Shown piece by piece: positions 6,878-9,084 of a stretch of 9,084 bases of DNA (positions within the stretch are counted from its first letter, which is position 1; every line of letters starts with the position of its first letter). The notes beneath the pieces are model-generated. The model was given only the letters and a program-made list of their open reading frames with translations, was not told the DNA's origin and did no database searches. Both the position numbers and the translations under genes were made by a program. Source of the stretch: Candidatus Kaiserbacteria bacterium (lineage in GTDB: Bacteria; Patescibacteriota; Minisyncoccia; Phycocordibacterales; Phycocordibacteraceae); the NCBI GenBank assembly GCA_003230945.1, contig QIHK01000012.1, positions 1 to 9,084 of the forward strand. Direction: 5' to 3'.

Positions 6878-6930
6878 AGCACCCTCATTTAAATATGGAC
6901 CTCGTAGGTCCATATTTAAATGAGGGTGCT
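6878..6930. repeat. Perfect 25-bp hairpin between convergent S1 and pth
   Basis: The left arm (6878-6902) and right arm (6906-6930) are exact reverse complements over 25 bp, separated by only CGT. The stem has a G+C end (AGCACCCTC), an A+T middle (ATTTAAAT) and a G+C top (GGACCT). It begins 24 nt after the S1 stop and ends 33 nt before the pth stop on the opposite strand, so both convergent transcripts would carry it. Neither side has the U-tract of a classical intrinsic terminator. It may stop both transcripts, stabilise their 3' ends, be an RNase III target, or be a dispersed palindromic repeat. Confidence 0.8.
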
Positions 6931-6940
6931 GAATTGTGTA

Positions 6941-6954
6941 TCTGCTTCAGCAGA
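6941..6954. repeat. Short hairpin downstream of pth
   Basis: TCTGCT and AGCAGA form a 6-bp inverted repeat around a 2-nt centre, 9 nt beyond the pth stop codon in the pth direction and next to the 25-bp hairpin. It has no U-run. It could contribute to pth mRNA 3' structure, but at this length chance is possible. Confidence 0.25.
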
Positions 6955-6963
6955 AAGAGGTAT

Positions 6964-7560
6964 TCAGCGTGTGTTCGCAAACATGGTCGCCACCTCAACA
7001 CCCTCTGCAACGAAAATTTGTATTGCCTCTACTGATTTTTTAAGTGTCTTCTTGAGTGTTGCTTCTTCTGTGGTCTTGAATTTTCCAATAATATATTTTA
7101 TGAGTTTCTCTTCATCTTTTATTTTTTTTGCTTGATTTTTCTTTCCCATTGTCGCAACACCGATACGAATACGCGCGAAATCTTTCGTTTTCACTGCTCG
7201 CATGATGCTTTCAATGCCCTTATGCCCCCCACTACCACGGCCTACAACCATCTTTATGACTCCAAGAGGAAGATCAAGATCGTCTTGTACAATGAGCATC
7301 TTTTTTGCCGCCTTTGGACTCTTCACAAGATTGGCAACTGCTTTCCCAGAAAGATTCATCATTGTTTCCGGGAGCATGAGAGTTACATTCTGATTTGTTA
7401 TTGTGCCCTTAGTCACTAGAGCATTTGCTTTCTTATTAAAATTAAATTCTTCAAAGTTTTCCTTCTTTGCAAGAAGTTTAACTGCCATACGTCCTGCATT
7501 GTGTCGTGTTTTTTCGTATTCTTTACCAGGGTTTCCAAGTCCAACAATGATGAGTGCCAT
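6964..7560 (-). CDS. pth: Peptidyl-tRNA hydrolase
   Basis: Pth cleaves the ester bond of peptidyl-tRNAs released from stalled ribosomes, recycling tRNA in the cytoplasm. The 198-residue length is typical of the family. The N-terminal signature IIVGLGNPGKEYEKTRHNAG gives Asn10 and catalytic His20. LPETMMNLSG supplies Asn69, VQDDLDLPLG supplies Asp93, and RGSGGHKGIESI supplies His113. E. coli has Asn at 114, where this protein has Lys114, a site involved in tRNA contact. I begin the protein at the ATG at 7560 because MALIIVGLGNPG is the normal Pth start. The open frame continues upstream to a TTG at 7668, but that stretch has no family resemblance and overlaps the divergent promoter region. A TACAAT box ends 8 nt before the ATG, suggesting a leaderless mRNA. 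It is convergent with S1 and divergent from lepB. Confidence 0.95.
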   Translation of the reverse strand: MALIIVGLGNPGKEYEKTRHNAGRMAVKLLAKKENFEEFNFNKKANALVTKGTITNQNVTLMLPETMMNLSGKAVANLVKSPKAAKKMLIVQDDLDLPLGVIKMVVGRGSGGHKGIESIMRAVKTKDFARIRIGVATMGKKNQAKKIKDEEKLIKYIIGKFKTTEEATLKKTLKKSVEAIQIFVAEGVEVATMFANTR

Positions 7561-7568
7561 ATTTTTAC

Positions 7569-7574
7569 ATTGTA
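7569..7574 (-). promoter_or_regulatory. -10 box for pth
   Basis: On the minus strand TACAAT (7574-7569) matches five of six bases of the consensus and ends 8 nt before the pth ATG, implying a start of transcription at or next to the start codon. It lies in a tandem 7-bp repeat (ACATTGT twice, 7567-7580, plus strand). No convincing -35 is seen. Confidence 0.45.
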
Positions 7575-7641
7575 CATTGTTTTTCTTTAAAAGATTTAGA
7601 AAGTTATTTGCACGTATCATCTTTAGTAGGTATCTGCAAAC

Positions 7642-7669
7642 TTGCACTCGCGCGTGGTACGCGTACAAT
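7642..7669 (+). promoter_or_regulatory. Promoter for lepB with inverted repeat in the spacer
   Basis: TTGCAC (7642-7647) and TACAAT (7664-7669, five of six) are separated by 16 nt. The -10 ends 7 nt before the ATG at 7677, predicting a leaderless lepB mRNA. The spacer contains CGCGT-GGT-ACGCG (7651-7663), a G+C-rich inverted repeat in otherwise A+T-rich DNA, positioned like an operator. TGCAA-AC-TTGCA (7635-7646) overlaps the -35. The regulator, if any, is unknown. Confidence 0.45.
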
Positions 7670-7676
7670 GCTTCAA

Positions 7677-8258
7677 ATGAATGACGCTGGAAAAGCTCTT
7701 TTGAAGAATCTTTTTACGCTTGCTTTCCTTATCGTCGTTATTGTCATTCCCATTCGTTTTTTTATAGTCTCACCGTTTGTTGTTGATGGTGAATCAATGC
7801 ATCCTACATTCGAAAACCTTAACTATTTGATAGTCGATGAACTTGTGTATCGTTTCGAAGCGCCAATGCGAGGAGATGTCATTGTATTTCGATACCCAAA
7901 CAACCCTTCTATCTTTTTTATAAAGCGCGTCATCGGTTTGCCCGGCGAAACAGTTTCAATAAATCACGGTATCGTCACAATCACTAAAGCTAATGGGAGC
8001 ACTCTTCCTCTTTCGGAGCCGTATGTAGTGAACGAAGACGCTACTTATACAAAAGACGTAACACTCGGTTCTGATCAATACTTTGTTATGGGTGATAACC
8101 GTCCTAATTCTTCCGATAGTCGTGTATGGGGTCCCCTTCCGAGAAAAAATATAGTTGGTCGTGTTGATTTGCGTCTCTTGCCTGTAGGAAATGCGGGATT
8201 CTTCCCTGGAAAAGCTTCCTATACTTCTATAACCGCCTCAACCTCAATAGCTTCATGA
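7677..8258 (+). CDS. lepB: Signal peptidase I
   Basis: Type I signal peptidase removes signal peptides from exported proteins at the outer face of the cytoplasmic membrane. The 193-residue protein has one membrane helix at about 11-31 (NLFTLAFLIVVIVIPIRFF) followed by the catalytic region. Box B is SPFVVDGESMHPT with nucleophile Ser40, box D is FIKRVIGLPGE with general base Lys83, and box E is MGDNRPNSSDSR (138-149). The Ser-Lys dyad is intact. An ATG at 7668 would add three residues, but it overlaps the TACAAT -10 box, so I prefer 7677. The small size and single anchor match Gram-positive-like enzymes. Its stop overlaps the next gene's ATG (ATGA), implying coupled translation. The signal peptide seen at 78-1 is a plausible substrate type. 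Confidence 0.95.
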   Translation: MNDAGKALLKNLFTLAFLIVVIVIPIRFFIVSPFVVDGESMHPTFENLNYLIVDELVYRFEAPMRGDVIVFRYPNNPSIFFIKRVIGLPGETVSINHGIVTITKANGSTLPLSEPYVVNEDATYTKDVTLGSDQYFVMGDNRPNSSDSRVWGPLPRKNIVGRVDLRLLPVGNAGFFPGKASYTSITASTSIAS

Positions 8259-9084
8259 TACGCACAACTATTCCCGCAAATGAGCTTCTAAGGAAGACAC
8301 ATGCCGTTGGACAGTATTACGGCTTCGTACCTTTCTTTTCTATTGCAGCGGCAACCCGTGGTCAAAAACACGAAAATGCAAAACATATTCTCAATATTTC
8401 AAATGATTTTGCTCTTGATCCAACGGCACAAATAATTGCACGTTTTTTAAAGCAGTGTCGAGGAACAAACGCTGAACCAAACATACGCCAACCACTTTTT
8501 GTGTGGCATACCAACATCACTCCGGGACGCCCTGCACCAAAGAAGGTAATAATTCAGTTTCATGCCATCGGGAGTAATCGTGCTATCGCAGATACTGTTG
8601 TAATCCGTGCGCTTTCTGCTCTTATACAAGATTTACATCACGAAGAGCCTGTTCTACGTATCAATTCAATGGGTGACAAGGAGACCCGCGCGCGCTACGC
8701 ACGCGAGCTTGGAAACTTCTTTAAAAAACGTGCCACAACGCTACCAGAAGAGTGTATTGACTGCGCTAAAAATGATGCACTTGAAGCAGCCGAGCTCACC
8801 ATTGCTAGTGATTGCGCAAACGATTTACCTGCATCAACCGATCAACTTTCAGATGCTTCACGCAAGAAATTTGAGGATCTCCTTGAACTTCTCGAATCAA
8901 CTGAAACATCGTACGAACTTGCACGCAATCTTATTAGTCGCGGTAATGCGTGGAGTGAGACCTGTTTTGAATTTACTCTCGGAGGTAAACGAGTTGCCTG
9001 GGGATCTCGCTATAGTGAACTCGCACGACACTTCTTTCCTGAAGCAATGCCCTCTACAGGTGGCATATTTCAAATTATGAGTGA
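8255..9084 (+). CDS. Histidyl-tRNA synthetase-like class II protein, divergent (partial, 3' end outside window)
   Basis: The frame opens at ATG 8255, overlapping the lepB stop by 4 nt, and stays open for 276 codons to the window edge. The order of recognisable stretches follows the HisRS catalytic core: YYGFVPF (21-27), QFHAIGSNRAIADTVVIRAL (101-120), LRINSMGDKETRARYARELG (134-153), LSDASRKKFEDLLELLE (198-214), SETCFEFTLGGKRVAWGSRY (234-253). In true HisRS, motif 2 reads FRxExPQxGRxREFHQ. Here the aligned part is TPGRPAPKKVIIQFHA, without the invariant Arg and Glu. The histidine motif VRGLDYY is replaced by SRGNAWS and GGGRYD by WGSRYS. I therefore call a HisRS paralog with a doubtful active site, similar to divergent HisRS-like proteins I recall from Parcubacteria. 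Canonical HisRS and HisZ are alternatives. The missing C-terminus prevents checking for an anticodon-binding domain. Confidence 0.7.
   Translation, partial: MIRTTIPANELLRKTHAVGQYYGFVPFFSIAAATRGQKHENAKHILNISNDFALDPTAQIIARFLKQCRGTNAEPNIRQPLFVWHTNITPGRPAPKKVIIQFHAIGSNRAIADTVVIRALSALIQDLHHEEPVLRINSMGDKETRARYARELGNFFKKRATTLPEECIDCAKNDALEAAELTIASDCANDLPASTDQLSDASRKKFEDLLELLESTETSYELARNLISRGNAWSETCFEFTLGGKRVAWGSRYSELARHFFPEAMPSTGGIFQIMS

Noticed and set aside
6878..6930. Calling the long hairpin a classical intrinsic terminator
   Set aside because: Neither flank has a U-run directly after the stem, so I list it as a repeat/hairpin and leave termination as one hypothesis.
7561..7668. N-terminal extension of Pth up to a TTG start
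   Set aside because: The extra 36 codons have no Pth resemblance, the family begins at MALIIVGLGNPG, and the stretch contains the pth and lepB promoter boxes.
7554..7676. Longer LepB start overlapping the pth start codon
   Set aside because: The added residues do not resemble LepB, and the -10 box at 7664-7669 would lie inside the coding sequence. The ATG at 7677 gives a normal short cytoplasmic start before the membrane helix.
87..8258. Recoded UGA as in Gracilibacteria and SR1
   Set aside because: TGA terminates the methyltransferase, Pth and LepB at the expected protein ends, and no gene here has an in-frame TGA.
8607..9080. Plus-strand open frame of 157 codons near the right edge
   Set aside because: It is a shifted frame of the HisRS-like gene, which reads open from 8255 through the edge with HisRS-like motifs.

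Overview
The window most likely comes from a Candidatus Phylum Radiation / Patescibacteria genome, probably a Parcubacteria (Paceibacteria) lineage. This rests on several features seen together: a four-domain ribosomal protein S1; a divergent HisRS-like protein with a degenerate motif 2; a degenerate metallo-beta-lactamase-fold protein next to a small membrane protein with an N-terminal KPHHVRKRIAFG stretch; a transmembrane-anchored orphan solute-binding protein; dense packing; and no Shine-Dalgarno sequences. The assignment is from family resemblance, not a search. TGA acts as an ordinary stop (it ends the methyltransferase, Pth and LepB genes), so the standard bacterial code applies.

Layout. 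The left two thirds are a minus-strand block. Read in its own direction it holds an MBL-fold protein (5522-4860), a small single-pass membrane protein (4855-4499), gyrA (4478-1995), a SAM-dependent methyltransferase (1924-1388), a membrane-anchored extracellular solute-binding protein (1391-87), and the first 26 codons of a secreted protein running off the left edge (78-1). The first three genes are separated by 4 and 20 nt and look like one operon. After a 70-nt gap with its own promoter-like box, the methyltransferase and binding protein overlap by 4 nt (ATGA), and the secreted protein follows after 8 nt. A roughly 200-nt divergent intergenic region separates this block from plus-strand S1 (5732-6853). 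S1 converges on minus-strand peptidyl-tRNA hydrolase (7560-6964), with a perfect 25-bp hairpin between them. Divergent from pth, lepB (7677-8258) overlaps by 4 nt a HisRS-like gene (8255 onward) that runs off the right edge.

Functionally this is mostly core information processing (GyrA, S1, Pth, HisRS-like) plus export and surface functions (LepB, anchored binding protein, signal-peptide protein). No tRNA, rRNA, CRISPR array, transposase or phage gene is visible, and no gene-free stretch exceeds about 210 nt.

The main observations are: (1) a repeated arrangement in which a -10 box lies 7-8 nt before the ATG at four genes, implying leaderless mRNAs, with no Shine-Dalgarno at any start; (2) the perfect 25-bp hairpin between S1 and pth without a U-tract; (3) two proteins with enzyme folds but degraded active sites (the MBL-fold protein and the HisRS-like protein); (4) a GyrA with Val at the position equivalent to quinolone-contacting Ser83. 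I see no clear evidence of a large undescribed defence or mobile system.
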